NCBI RefSeq assembly: GCF_020858115.1
Contig: NZ_JACYMM010000008.1
Coordinates: forward strand, 1 to 64,000
Reading direction: 5' to 3'
Length of the DNA: 64,000 nucleotides
Source of the DNA: Janthinobacterium sp. FW305-129
GTDB lineage: Bacteria > Pseudomonadota > Gammaproteobacteria > Burkholderiales > Burkholderiaceae_D
Notes under the pieces: generated by a model
What the model saw: the letters and a program-made list of their open reading frames with translations, nothing else
Told to the model about the DNA's origin: nothing
The model's database searches: none
Translations under genes and position numbers: made by a program
Shown here: piece after piece, positions 18,301-26,607 of the stretch
Layout: each line of letters starts with the position of its first letter
How positions within the stretch are numbered: position 1 is the stretch's first letter

Positions 18301-19094
18301 AGGATGGCGGCATAGGCGTCGGCCAGCGCGGGCGCGGCGCCCAGACGCCGGGCCAGCTGCGCCTTGCCGCTGGCCGACAGCAGCGCCGGCAATTGCTCCA
18401 CCTGCGCGGCATGCGCGAGCATGTAAACGTCAAGCGCGCCCGGCGCCAGCAGGCGCTGCAGGCAGTTGTCGCGCACGTATTCGCTCAATTCGCGCCGTTC
18501 GAACACCAGTTGCAGCGCGCCATCTTCCGCTTCGCCATCGGCAACCAGCAGGCGCGCCAGCAGCGCCACGTCCCAGCCGCGCCGGTTGACCGTGGTCGCC
18601 TGCGCGCGCGTCTCGGAAAAGCTGGCGAACAGCGCATCGCCGAGCAGGTAGTCGAGCCACTGCGGCACCGCGGCGCCGGTGCGCTCCAGCGTATCGCCCC
18701 CGTCGGCAGCTTGCAGCAGCTTGCCCAGGCGCACCAGCAGCGCCGCGTCCAGTGCCGTCGCATCGGACTGGGCATAGAACTGGTGCCGGTGGCGCAGGCT
18801 TTCATTGGCCAGGGCGCCATCCTTGTTACTCATGTTATGGGTATAAAAGTGGGAGTACAGGCGCCCGGGCTTGCCCAGCAAGGTGCCGCCGCGCGGCGCC
18901 GCCGCCTGCACATCGAGCAGCACGCCTTCCTGGCGCCCTTCGCAAACGAACTCGCAGGCGCGCTCCCACAGCGCAGGCGATATCTGCGCCAGGCCGCGCA
19001 AGCCCTTCTTCAATTGCGCATGCTCATCCGGGCCTGCCATACCCGCTACGCCCTGCGCCAGTTCCAGTATTTTTTTAAACATGCGTCGTTCCAT
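15333..19094 (-). CDS. DUF4132-domain protein (YehI/MolR-like), HEAT-repeat rich, paralogue 1
   Basis: This 1253-residue protein is the longest in the window. The N-terminal and central parts contain HEAT-like helical repeats (for example around VRIEAAPHLAAIPVERR and MRIGAARWLADLDYRAA). The C-terminal about 250 residues carry the DUF4132 domain, recognisable from ARLYEAMCAGRVWPAQEW and SRLRLAHASLLDAAQIVAW. DUF4132 proteins include E. coli YehI and the neighbouring MolR; their function is not known. The start at 19094 lacks a ribosome binding site; ATG at 19082 (MFKKILE) has a GGAAC stretch and may be the true start. It is the second gene of the operon. A charged, Tyr-rich segment at 16572-16757 (62 residues) is replaced by six residues in its paralogue. 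Confidence 0.88.
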   Translation of the reverse strand: MERRMFKKILELAQGVAGMAGPDEHAQLKKGLRGLAQISPALWERACEFVCEGRQEGVLLDVQAAAPRGGTLLGKPGRLYSHFYTHNMSNKDGALANESLRHRHQFYAQSDATALDAALLVRLGKLLQAADGGDTLERTGAAVPQWLDYLLGDALFASFSETRAQATTVNRRGWDVALLARLLVADGEAEDGALQLVFERRELSEYVRDNCLQRLLAPGALDVYMLAHAAQVEQLPALLSASGKAQLARRLGAAPALADAYAAILVRLAVDGGKSVRIEAAPHLAAIPVERRAVLLQQCLLTGKTEERVQAAELLGRSLGPQQGALLEQALAQEASKPVQAAIRNALSWLGAASDAGAAEQPVPPLPPAPPAARLGDAALQLLQANHTALLEKYRAEARQEREDNQHAKLKYEWKQERLKRYEAFKPAWLETAIRVFNGEAAKGDERPLQNNLAREPVELQGKLAALPDFGVAHMARWLQATRRNSFHFWHDDFFQKWLARQDLSTFDLRLLARAMREAGDEHDSVAMACMASNWWGAKPQQVLAADMVWPLFAERPELIEQGLGLRAVERRQGVTPELGPTLEVLATFPVLPAQWLPRVMEIALGEGKQHRASAQQVLASLPDIGKRVAEALGSGKQDMRIGAARWLADLDYRAAVPALYQALDKETRETVIAALMTALEKLGENLSPRLSPEILLAAARKGLKGKAPVGLAWFVFEALPACRWQDGTPVDADVIRWWVVLACKLKEPGGNALLQRYLGLLDEASRAALGETVLRLFITEDLRGPSLEVATAEAQARAPQTYQSYQDNARRYPEYYGAQGKMSEEQVFDQIRRNKMAEYLGSAIGEKGILALAAHTPGHVAISLLQAYMRDHYPRRAQIEAMLDGLADGYDPAVIQLLLGIARRYRTASVQEKARLLVERIAQGKGWSQDQLGDRTIPTGGFDDSGRLDLSYGERVFHVTLDGAMKPRLHNPDGKEIKALPEPRQDEAPELAKEAKQQLSVCKKELKQVITMQTARLYEAMCAGRVWPAQEWRDYLLGHPIAGRLVQALVWISEDDAGRTLLRPSDDGSLLDADDEEVDLNDGSRLRLAHASLLDAAQIVAWQRHFKDYKVKPLFEQLAHQLPDAALMAGRHIADREGWVGDTFGLRGAFGKHGYQRGQAEDGGVFTEYHKDFVSAGLRAVIEFSGSSLPEELMAAALKTLQFYPLPRSWRDEAVPLADVPSVLLAETYADYLAVSKACGGYDAQWESKMPW

Positions 19095-19112
19095 CGTGAA
19101 TAGTCATTGAAA

Positions 19113-22100
19113 TCATTGCCATGGCATCCGTTCCTCCCATGCGGCATCAAAACCCGCACACTGCGCCGCCACCGCCAGGTAATCGCCATAGGCCTCGGCC
19201 AGCAGCACGCCCGGCACCTCGGCCGGCACTACGGCGTGCTGGCGCCGGGGGCCGGACAGGCGCTCGAAGCGCAGGCTTTTCAAGGCGGCGGGCAGTTTTT
19301 TCTCCGGCAGCACATTGCCCGAGAAATCGATCGCGACGCGCAGGTCGGCGGCGCCAAAGTCCTTGTAGTAACTGTCGCACAGGCCGCCGTCGTCGGCCGG
19401 TGTGCGCTGGTATCCGAGCTTGCCGAACGCCGCGTGCAATGCATGGGCATCGCTGACCCAGCCCAGACGGTCGCTGATGGCCACGCCGCCGAGCAAGGCC
19501 GCATCGGGTGACGAACGCTGCAATTGTTCGAACAGCGGCGTGATCTTGTAGTCGATGAGGTGCCGCTGCCAGTCGCCGATCTGCGGCCCGCTCAAGATGG
19601 CGGCATGGGCCAGGCGCAAGGCGCTGCCTGGCGCCAGCACCAGCTCCGCGTCATCCGCGCCGATCAGGCTGCCATCTTCCGTGGGACGCAGCAGTTGCAG
19701 CGGCACGCCGCCATCATCCTGCGCCTGCCATACCAGCCGCTGCGCCAGGCGCCCGACGACGGGATGGCCAAGCAGATGGCGCTGCCACTCTTCCAGCGGC
19801 CAGACGCGGCCCGTGCACATGGCGCAGTACAGCCGCGCCGCCTGCGTCTCGGCCACCTGCCTGACCTCTTTCCTGCAAGCGGCCAGCGCCTGCCTGGCTT
19901 CCTGGACGAGGCGCTCGTCATCACCCAGGCATGCTGCGGGCAAGGTCTTGATTTCGCCACCATCGGCACGCTGCAGCACGGGCTTCAAGGCAGGGTCCAG
20001 CGTGGCATAAAACCGCCGTCCGCCGTAGTCGAGTTCGAGCCGGCCCGCAGCATCGAGGCCGGCCATGGCTACCGTGCGATCGGCCAGTTGCTCTTCGCTC
20101 CAGCCCCGCCGTTGCGCGATCTGTCCGACCAGCTCACGCGCCCTGCCTTGCACGCCAGCGTTGCGGTAACGGTGCGCCACGCCCAGCAGGAACTGGATCA
20201 CGGCCGGATCATCGCCGCCGGCCAGGGCTTCCAGCATGGCCTCGATCTGCGCGCGGCTTGCATGGGAATCGCGCATATACGCCTGCAGCAGGCTGACCGC
20301 TTCGCTGCCGGGCGCATGGGCGGCCAGCGCCAGCATGCCTTTCTCGCCGATCGCACTGCCGCGGCGCTCGTCATGGGCGATAAACGTGCGCAGCACCATG
20401 CCGCCGAGCGCCGCCCGGCTGGCAGGCGCCAGCAAACACAGGTAACGCGCCAGCAAGCCATTGCCGCCCGGCTGCTTCAATTGACAGGCCAGCACCAGCC
20501 ACCAACGCACGATATCCGCCTCGACAGCCTGGCCATCGCGCCATGCGCAGGCTGGCAGCATCGAGAACGGGAACCACGAAAGGCCAGCCGGCGCCTTGCC
20601 GCGCAATCCCTCCCGCGCCTGCGCCAGCAGCAGCCGGGGCGACAGACGCGGCGACAGGTCTTCACCCAGCGTTTCCAGCGCCGCCATCAGCACCGCGCCG
20701 ACAGTCGCGCGGCTTTCCCGTTCCAGCGCCTGATACAGCGACGGCACGGCCGCGCGGCAGCCAAGTTCCGCCAGCCAGCGCGCGGCGATGCTGCGCACTT
20801 CCTGCTTGCCGGAATCCAGATTGTCGCTCACCTGCTGGCCGATACCGGGCACCCTGGCCAGCAAGCGCTGGGCGCTGAGGCGATAGGTCTTGCCCTCGCC
20901 CAGCGCCAGCTCCATCAGGCGCGGACGCCAGCGCACGGGTAGCGCGGGGAACAATTCGAGCAGCTCCAGGGTCCATGCCAGTTCCAGCGTGATATCGCCA
21001 CGCGCCACCGACAGGCCCAGGGCCTGCTCGACCAGTGCCGGCTGTTCGAAAAACAGGGGCCATATGGCGTCGGCCGGCAGCATGTGCTGCGCCTGCGGCG
21101 GGCCGTGCCAGCCGGGCGCCAGCCAGGCCAGCGCCACGAGGTCGGGCATCGCGCCGGCGTCGCGCAACAGCGCATCGATGGTGCGCAGATCGACACTTGC
21201 CGGGTCCTGGCGCGCCAGCCAGACCTGGAATGGCTGATCATTCCACAGCGAGAAGCGCTGCTCGCGCAGCGGGCCATACCACAGCGCCAGCTGACGCAGG
21301 CCGAAATCGGCAAGGTCAAACAGCCGTCCGTGCAGGCAAATCGTGTCGCGCATGGCTTCGTCGTGCAACAGCAGCCGGTCCGCCGCATCGCCCTGCCCAT
21401 TCAAGGCGCGGAGCACTCCACGCAAGCTGGCTTCTCCGCAAGCCAGTTGCTGCTGCTCGCGGCGCTGCCAGTAGTCATTCTGCCCATGCTGGCGACGATT
21501 CTCCGCTTCTTCCTTGCGCGCGGCGGCATCGCACTCCTTGAGCAGTTCGTCATGGTTTTTCAGCAGGATCCGCAGCGCCTCCTCGCCCAGCACCGTATGG
21601 GGCGCCTGCGGCGCAGGCGGCGGCGCATCCGTGGCAGCGGGCGGCCCGTCCATGCGCGCCAGCGCAGCGGCGATCGCCTGCCTGGCGGCCTTGCCAGACT
21701 CCAGCGGCAGCGCCCGTTCGAGCAGCGCCCGTTTGAGCAGCGCCGGCGTGGCATCAGTACCCAGCAGTTCAGCCGCGCGCGCACGCTCATCGAGCTTGCC
21801 GTTCAGGAGCCAGTGCCCGAGCAAGGCCAGCTGCCGCTCCCCGGCCATCGCGCTGACAAACGGCGCGGCCGCCGCGCGCACGGCCTTGCTGCCGTCGACG
21901 GCCAAACGCACCAGCACATCGTCAAAAACACCCGCCAGCCTGGGGGCACTGCCCAGGCGGGCGGCCAGCATACGCCGCCCCTGCGCCGACAGGCGTAGCG
22001 CCAGCGCGCGTACCTGCTCCGGCCGCTCCTGCATGTAGTCATCGAGCGCGCCCGGCGCCAACAGGCGCCGCAGGCAGCCTTCCAGCTGATGCTCGGCGAT

Positions 22101-22670
22101 CCGCCTGCGCTCAAACACCAGTTCCAGCGCAGGGCCGGGGGACAGGCCGTCCGCTTCCAGCAGGCGTGCCACCAGTCGCACATCCCAGGCGGGACGGTTG
22201 TCGGCCGTGGCTTCGTCGCGCGTCTGGCTGCGGGTGGCGAACAGGGCGTCGTTGACCAGGTAATGCAGCCAGTCGGGTACATCTGCGCCCGTCGGTGCGA
22301 ACGACAGGCCATGGTCGGCCGCCTCCAGCACCTTGCCCAGCCTGACCAGGCATGCCGGCGACAGCGCGCCGGCATCGGGCGCCGCATACAATGCGTCGCG
22401 CGCGACCAGGCCTGCGCGAGCCTGCTGCGCGTCCCCGTCGCTGGTGCCGGTGGCGAAAAAACTGTGGCTCAGGCGGCCCGGATGGCCAAGCACGGCAGCA
22501 GTGCGCGCACCACCTTGCCGCAGTTTCTGCAACGTGGCCGAGTGCTCACCGCCAAGGACAAAGGCGCAGCTATCCTGCCACAGCATCCTGTCGATGTTGG
22601 CGAGTCCCTTCAATCCCCGTTCCAGGGCCGCCCGGCCTGCACCAGGCACATGCTTTCCCGTGTCGTTCAT
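19113..22670 (-). CDS. DUF4132-domain protein (YehI/MolR-like), paralogue 2, first gene of the MoxR/VWA operon
   Basis: This 1185-residue protein is collinear with the next gene over its entire length, with shared segments such as LAALAAHxPG-like SAIGEKG, RAQIEAMLE and ARLYCAMCTGRVWPLEEW. It has the same plan: N-terminal region, HEAT-like repeats and C-terminal DUF4132 domain. Sequence divergence is high enough that the duplication must be old. Compared with paralogue 1 it lacks about 56 residues in frame at 20361-20378. The start at 22670 has GGGG six bases upstream; ATG at 22676 is possible. It heads a six-gene operon with overlaps or gaps under 20 bp. The two paralogues may form a heterodimer, which is inference. 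Confidence 0.86.
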   Translation of the reverse strand: MNDTGKHVPGAGRAALERGLKGLANIDRMLWQDSCAFVLGGEHSATLQKLRQGGARTAAVLGHPGRLSHSFFATGTSDGDAQQARAGLVARDALYAAPDAGALSPACLVRLGKVLEAADHGLSFAPTGADVPDWLHYLVNDALFATRSQTRDEATADNRPAWDVRLVARLLEADGLSPGPALELVFERRRIAEHQLEGCLRRLLAPGALDDYMQERPEQVRALALRLSAQGRRMLAARLGSAPRLAGVFDDVLVRLAVDGSKAVRAAAAPFVSAMAGERQLALLGHWLLNGKLDERARAAELLGTDATPALLKRALLERALPLESGKAARQAIAAALARMDGPPAATDAPPPAPQAPHTVLGEEALRILLKNHDELLKECDAAARKEEAENRRQHGQNDYWQRREQQQLACGEASLRGVLRALNGQGDAADRLLLHDEAMRDTICLHGRLFDLADFGLRQLALWYGPLREQRFSLWNDQPFQVWLARQDPASVDLRTIDALLRDAGAMPDLVALAWLAPGWHGPPQAQHMLPADAIWPLFFEQPALVEQALGLSVARGDITLELAWTLELLELFPALPVRWRPRLMELALGEGKTYRLSAQRLLARVPGIGQQVSDNLDSGKQEVRSIAARWLAELGCRAAVPSLYQALERESRATVGAVLMAALETLGEDLSPRLSPRLLLAQAREGLRGKAPAGLSWFPFSMLPACAWRDGQAVEADIVRWWLVLACQLKQPGGNGLLARYLCLLAPASRAALGGMVLRTFIAHDERRGSAIGEKGMLALAAHAPGSEAVSLLQAYMRDSHASRAQIEAMLEALAGGDDPAVIQFLLGVAHRYRNAGVQGRARELVGQIAQRRGWSEEQLADRTVAMAGLDAAGRLELDYGGRRFYATLDPALKPVLQRADGGEIKTLPAACLGDDERLVQEARQALAACRKEVRQVAETQAARLYCAMCTGRVWPLEEWQRHLLGHPVVGRLAQRLVWQAQDDGGVPLQLLRPTEDGSLIGADDAELVLAPGSALRLAHAAILSGPQIGDWQRHLIDYKITPLFEQLQRSSPDAALLGGVAISDRLGWVSDAHALHAAFGKLGYQRTPADDGGLCDSYYKDFGAADLRVAIDFSGNVLPEKKLPAALKSLRFERLSGPRRQHAVVPAEVPGVLLAEAYGDYLAVAAQCAGFDAAWEERMPWQ

Positions 22671-22758
22671 GCGCATCCCCGATCTTGCCCTAGATCACAA
22701 GTTGCTGATTGTATATTCTTATCCTCCTGATAGCATGTACGTTTGGATTGCGATCAAC

Positions 22759-22785
22759 AAAAAAAAAGCGCTCCCGCAGGAGCGC
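22759..22785 (-). terminator. Rho-independent terminator after mmsB
   Basis: On the minus strand a 7-bp stem (GCGCTCC with GGAGCGC, loop of four) is followed by nine T residues. It stops transcription from the mmsAB operon 24 bp after the mmsB stop and insulates the MoxR/VWA operon, which reads in the same direction. Confidence 0.92.
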
Positions 22786-22808
22786 CATCGCCACGACAGC
22801 GGCCGGCC

Positions 22809-23714
22809 TTATGCCGGCGTATCCTGCAGCCGGTAGATGCTGGAGAAATCGAGCCCGCCCGATCCTGCCTTGCTGTGCATGTCATACAGCGTGCGCGCCA
22901 GCGCGCCCAGGGGTACGCTGGCGCCCGAGGCCTCGGCGCTTTCCATGGCCAGGCCCAGGTCTTTCAGCATCAAATCGACGCCGAAGCCGCCTGTGTAGCC
23001 GCGCGACGCGGGCACGTTCTCGGCCACGCCGGGGCACGGGTTGTACACCTCCAGGGTCCAGTTGCGGCCCGAGCTTTTCGCCATCACGTCCGACACCACT
23101 TTCGGATCGAGGCCATTGGCCACGCCCAGGCGGATCGCTTCGCTGGTGCCGATCATGAGTATCCCCAGCAGCATGTTGTTGCAGATCTTGACCGTCTGCC
23201 CGCAGCCGGAGCCGCCCGCATGGAAGATCGCCTTGCCCATGACGTCCAGGTAGGGCCGCGCCGCCGCCAGCGCCGATTCTTCGCCGCCCACCATGAACGT
23301 CAGGGTGCCGTTGGTGGCGCCCGCCGTGCCGCCCGAGACGGGCGCGTCCAGCATGGGCATGCCCATTTCCTCGGCCGCGCGGCCCACCTGGCGCGCCGCC
23401 TCGGTGGAAATCGTCGAACAGTCGATCAGCAGGGTGCCGGGCCGCGCCTGCGCCAGGATGCCGGAGTCCCCCAAAGGGTTACACAAATAAGCACCCAGCA
23501 CGTGGCGGCTGGCCGGCAGCATGGTGATGACGATGTCGGCCTGGCCTATCGCCGCCGCCTGGTCGTCGGAGACCAGGCCGCCGCCGTCGGCAAACTGGCG
23601 CACGCTGGCCGGCAGCAAGTCGAAACCCGTGACCGCATGGCCGGCACGCACCAGATTTTGCGCCATGGGCAGCCCCATGTTCCCCAGGCCGATAAAAACG
23701 ATATTGGTACTCAT
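22809..23714 (-). CDS. mmsB: 3-hydroxyisobutyrate dehydrogenase
   Basis: This 301-residue NAD-dependent dehydrogenase of valine degradation oxidises 3-hydroxyisobutyrate to methylmalonate semialdehyde in the cytoplasm. The N-terminal Rossmann motif FIGLGNMGLPMA is at residues 7-18. The substrate-binding motif DAPVSGG is at 123-129, and the catalytic lysine is Lys176 in GQTVKICNN. Length matches the family. It is the third gene of an operon, ten bases after mmsA, whose product uses the semialdehyde made here. A strong terminator follows. Confidence 0.96.
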   Translation of the reverse strand: MSTNIVFIGLGNMGLPMAQNLVRAGHAVTGFDLLPASVRQFADGGGLVSDDQAAAIGQADIVITMLPASRHVLGAYLCNPLGDSGILAQARPGTLLIDCSTISTEAARQVGRAAEEMGMPMLDAPVSGGTAGATNGTLTFMVGGEESALAAARPYLDVMGKAIFHAGGSGCGQTVKICNNMLLGILMIGTSEAIRLGVANGLDPKVVSDVMAKSSGRNWTLEVYNPCPGVAENVPASRGYTGGFGVDLMLKDLGLAMESAEASGASVPLGALARTLYDMHSKAGSGGLDFSSIYRLQDTPA

Positions 23715-23724
23715 CGCCGCCTCC

Positions 23725-25251
23725 TTATTTCATCGCAATGGTGGTATTGACGCCGCTGCCGCCATCGTCCGGGGCGAACCAGCGCGCCGTAACGGTCTTG
23801 GTCTGCGTCCAGAAGTACAAGGCTTGCTTGCCGTTCGGGCCCAGATCGCCCAGTTTCGACGCGCGCGAGCCCGTAAAGCTGAAATAGGCGACGGGCACGG
23901 GGATGGCCACGTTGATGCCCACCTGCCCCACGTCGATCTCGTTCTGGAACTTGCGCCCCGCCCAGCCGGACGAGGTGAAGATCGAGGTGCCGTTGCCGTT
24001 CGGGTTGGCGTTGATGAAGGCGATGGCCTGGTCCAGGGTGTCCGTCTCGACCACGCACATGGCGGGGCCGAAGATTTCCTGCGTGTAGACGGAATTCGAC
24101 GCGGCCACCTGCGAGAAAATCGTCGGCCCCATGAAATTGCCGCCCTCATAGCCGACCACCTTGTGGCCGCGGCCGTCGAGCAGCAGCTGCGCGCCTTCAT
24201 CCACGCCCGCCTGGATCAGCTTTTCCGCCCGTTGCATGGCGGCCTTGGAGACCATCGGACCCAGGTCGGCCGTGCGGTCGCTGCCCGGCCCCACTTTCAG
24301 CGCTTGCGAGCGGGCGACGATTTCCGGCAGCCAGGAGCGCGCCTCGCCCACCAGCACGACGACGGAATTGGCCATGCAGCGCTGGCCGGCCGCGCCGAAC
24401 GCGGCGCCGATCAGGTTATTGATCGCCTGCTCCTTGTTGGCGTCGGCCAGCACCACGCAATGGTTTTTCGCGCCCATCATCGATTGCGCGCGCTTGCCTG
24501 ATTCGCTGGCGCGGCGGTACACATGCGTGCCAACGTGGGTGGAACCGATGAAGGAGACGGCCTTGATGTCCGGATGGTCGCACAGCATGTTGACGACGTC
24601 CGCGCCGCCATGCACGACGTTCAGCACGCCCGCCGGCAAGCCCGCCTGGTACATCAGATCCACCAGGTACATGCTCGAAGACGGGTCCTGCTCCGACGGT
24701 TTCAGCACAAACGTATTGCCGCAGGCGATGGCAATCGGGAACATGAAGCACGGCAGCATGACGGGGAAATTGAACGCCGTGATGCCGGCGCCCACGCCCA
24801 GCGGCTGATAGATATTGTAGACATCGACGCCCGTGGCCGCGTTTTCCGCGATTTCGCCCAGCTGCAGGGTGGCGATCGAGCACGCATGCTCCACCACTTC
24901 CAGGCCGCGCATCACTTCCCCTTCCGCATCGGGCAGGGTCTTGCCATGTTCGCGCGTGATCAGTTCGGCCAGGGCGCCGATATTGTCGCGGATCAAATGC
25001 TGGTACTTGAGCATGATGCGCATGCGCGCCGCCAGCGGGGTGTTGCGCCACGTTTTAAAGGCTTCCTTGGCCGTGGCGACGGCCAGATTGACTTCATCGG
25101 GCGTGGAAAACGGCACCCTGGCGACGATTTCCTGCGTGGCCGGGTTGACGACGTCGCGCCATTCCGTGCTGGTCGATGCGTGATGCTTGCCGGCGATGTG
25201 CAGGGGGATGGCGGGGACCGGGGTGACTGCGTGGGTGAGGGCTTGGTTCAT
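23725..25251 (-). CDS. mmsA: CoA-acylating methylmalonate-semialdehyde dehydrogenase
   Basis: This 508-residue aldehyde dehydrogenase-superfamily enzyme converts methylmalonate semialdehyde, NAD and CoA to propionyl-CoA and carbon dioxide, the last step specific to valine catabolism. The nucleophile is Cys292 in AGQRCMA, the signature of the MmsA/IolA branch. TAFNFPVMLP near 158 carries the conserved oxyanion Asn. The usual general-base Glu of hydrolytic aldehyde dehydrogenases is not needed in this branch. It sits 17 bp after the binding-protein gene and ten bp before mmsB. IolA of inositol catabolism is the closest alternative, but the mmsB neighbour decides. Confidence 0.95.
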   Translation of the reverse strand: MNQALTHAVTPVPAIPLHIAGKHHASTSTEWRDVVNPATQEIVARVPFSTPDEVNLAVATAKEAFKTWRNTPLAARMRIMLKYQHLIRDNIGALAELITREHGKTLPDAEGEVMRGLEVVEHACSIATLQLGEIAENAATGVDVYNIYQPLGVGAGITAFNFPVMLPCFMFPIAIACGNTFVLKPSEQDPSSSMYLVDLMYQAGLPAGVLNVVHGGADVVNMLCDHPDIKAVSFIGSTHVGTHVYRRASESGKRAQSMMGAKNHCVVLADANKEQAINNLIGAAFGAAGQRCMANSVVVLVGEARSWLPEIVARSQALKVGPGSDRTADLGPMVSKAAMQRAEKLIQAGVDEGAQLLLDGRGHKVVGYEGGNFMGPTIFSQVAASNSVYTQEIFGPAMCVVETDTLDQAIAFINANPNGNGTSIFTSSGWAGRKFQNEIDVGQVGINVAIPVPVAYFSFTGSRASKLGDLGPNGKQALYFWTQTKTVTARWFAPDDGGSGVNTTIAMK

Positions 25252-25268
25252 GGTTCGAGACTCCGTGG

Positions 25269-26486
25269 TTATTTTTTAACGAGATTGCACGCCGCCCCAT
25301 CCATCGGCTTGAACGCCTGGTCGGCGGGGATGGTCGACAGCACTTTCAGGTAGTCCCACGCGCCCTTCGATTCGGCCGGGGTCTTGACCTGCACCAGGTA
25401 CATATCGTGGATGACGCGGCCGTCGGGGCGGATCGAGGCGTTATTCATGACGGCATCCTTGATGGGCAGCTCGCGCATTTTCTGGGCGACGATCTTCGAG
25501 TCGTCGCTTTTCGCGGCCGCCACCGATTTCAGGTAGTGGTAGACGCTCGAATACACGCCCGCCTGCACCATGGTCGGCTTGGCGCCCTTGTTGAGCGCTT
25601 CGAAGCGCTTGGCGAACGCGCGGCTGCGGTCATCGTAATCCCAGTAAAAACCGTCCGCGTAGACGAGGCCCTGGGCCGTTTCCAGTCCCAGCGCGTGCAC
25701 GTCGGACAGGAACACGAGCAAGGCGGCCAGGCGCTGGTCCTTGCCGCTGCCGATGCGGAATTCGCGCGCCTGCTTGATGGCCGAGACGGTGTCCGCCCCG
25801 CCGTTGGCCAGGCCGATCACCTGCGCTTTCGACCCTTGCGCCTGCACCAGGAAGGACGAGAAATCGGACGCGTTCAGCGGATGGCGCACGGCGCCCAGCA
25901 CCGTGCCGCCGTTGCGCTTGACGACTTCGCTGGCGTCTTTTTCCAGCGAATGGCCGAACGCGTAATCGACGGTGACGAAATACCAGGATTTCTGTCCCAG
26001 TTTCGTCAGCGCCGCCGCCGTGCCGGCCGCCTGCGAATACGTGTCGAACATCCAGTGGAAGCCGTTCGGCGAGCAATCCTCGTTCGTCAGGCGCCCAGTG
26101 GCCGGGCCGCTGAACATGGCGATGCCGCCCTTCTCCTTCATCAGCTTTTGCACGGACAGGGCCACCGAGGAGTTGGTCAGATCGGCGATGGCGTCGACCT
26201 TGTCGCGGTCCAGCCATTCGCGCGCCTTCGAGGCGGCAATATCAGCCTTGTTCAGGTGGTCGGCCGAGAGGATTTCGATCTTCATGCCCTTGCATTCGGC
26301 TTTCAGGCAATCCTCGACGGCCATCTGGCTGGCGACGACGGAGCCGCGCCCGCCCATGGCCGAATACGGGCCGGACATGTCGGTCAGGATGCCGACCTTG
26401 ACGACGCCATCGGAAATCTGCGCGTGCGCGCCGGTGAAAGACAGGGAAAGCGCCAGCGCGCCCATGGCCAGAACGGTTTTTTTCAT
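25269..26486 (-). CDS. ABC transporter substrate-binding protein, branched-chain amino-acid/amide type (LivJ-like)
   Basis: This 405-residue periplasmic binding protein has a signal peptide (MKKTVLAMGALALSLSFTGAHA) and the type I fold typical of LivJ/UrtA proteins, with VKVGILTDMSGPYSAMGG at the mature start. The start at 26486 has a GGAG ribosome binding site seven bases upstream. No permease or ATPase gene accompanies it, so it must share a transporter encoded elsewhere or act as an orphan receptor. As first gene of an operon with mmsA and mmsB it probably imports valine, a branched-chain keto acid or a related short-chain compound; this is context-based inference. Confidence 0.9.
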   Translation of the reverse strand: MKKTVLAMGALALSLSFTGAHAQISDGVVKVGILTDMSGPYSAMGGRGSVVASQMAVEDCLKAECKGMKIEILSADHLNKADIAASKAREWLDRDKVDAIADLTNSSVALSVQKLMKEKGGIAMFSGPATGRLTNEDCSPNGFHWMFDTYSQAAGTAAALTKLGQKSWYFVTVDYAFGHSLEKDASEVVKRNGGTVLGAVRHPLNASDFSSFLVQAQGSKAQVIGLANGGADTVSAIKQAREFRIGSGKDQRLAALLVFLSDVHALGLETAQGLVYADGFYWDYDDRSRAFAKRFEALNKGAKPTMVQAGVYSSVYHYLKSVAAAKSDDSKIVAQKMRELPIKDAVMNNASIRPDGRVIHDMYLVQVKTPAESKGAWDYLKVLSTIPADQAFKPMDGAACNLVKK

Positions 26487-26524
26487 GCGTGTCTCCAGGT
26501 GAACGGGTTTTCTTATAGGTATAG

Positions 26525-26567
26525 ATGCATTCTGCATGTGTAAAAATATGCGTTCAAGTGGAATTAA
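26525..26567. promoter_or_regulatory. Operator-like inverted repeats between the mms operon and lysR-type gene
   Basis: Two symmetric elements lie in the 121-bp divergent gap. ATGCA-TTC-TGCAT is at 26525-26537, and GAATTA-ATGCA-TAATTC (6-bp arms, 5-base spacer) is at 26551-26567. The second contains the T-N11-A pattern typical of LysR-type regulator sites and lies 41 bp upstream of the LysR-type gene. They are good candidates for autoregulation and for activation of the mms operon. Confidence 0.55.
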
Positions 26568-26607
26568 TGCATAATTCCTTTGCAAAAATGCACAAAGAGG
26601 ATAAGCC

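Noticed and set aside
16476-19103. 875-codon plus-strand frame opposite DUF4132 paralogue 1
   Set aside because: Composition is Gln/Arg/Ala/His-rich without domain motifs, and it is fully antisense to a gene with recognisable DUF4132 and HEAT segments.
22700-22740. AGGAGGA sequence in the leader of the MoxR/VWA operon as start of a small gene
   Set aside because: On the minus strand it is followed by no start codon at proper distance that opens a frame; it is probably a chance match.
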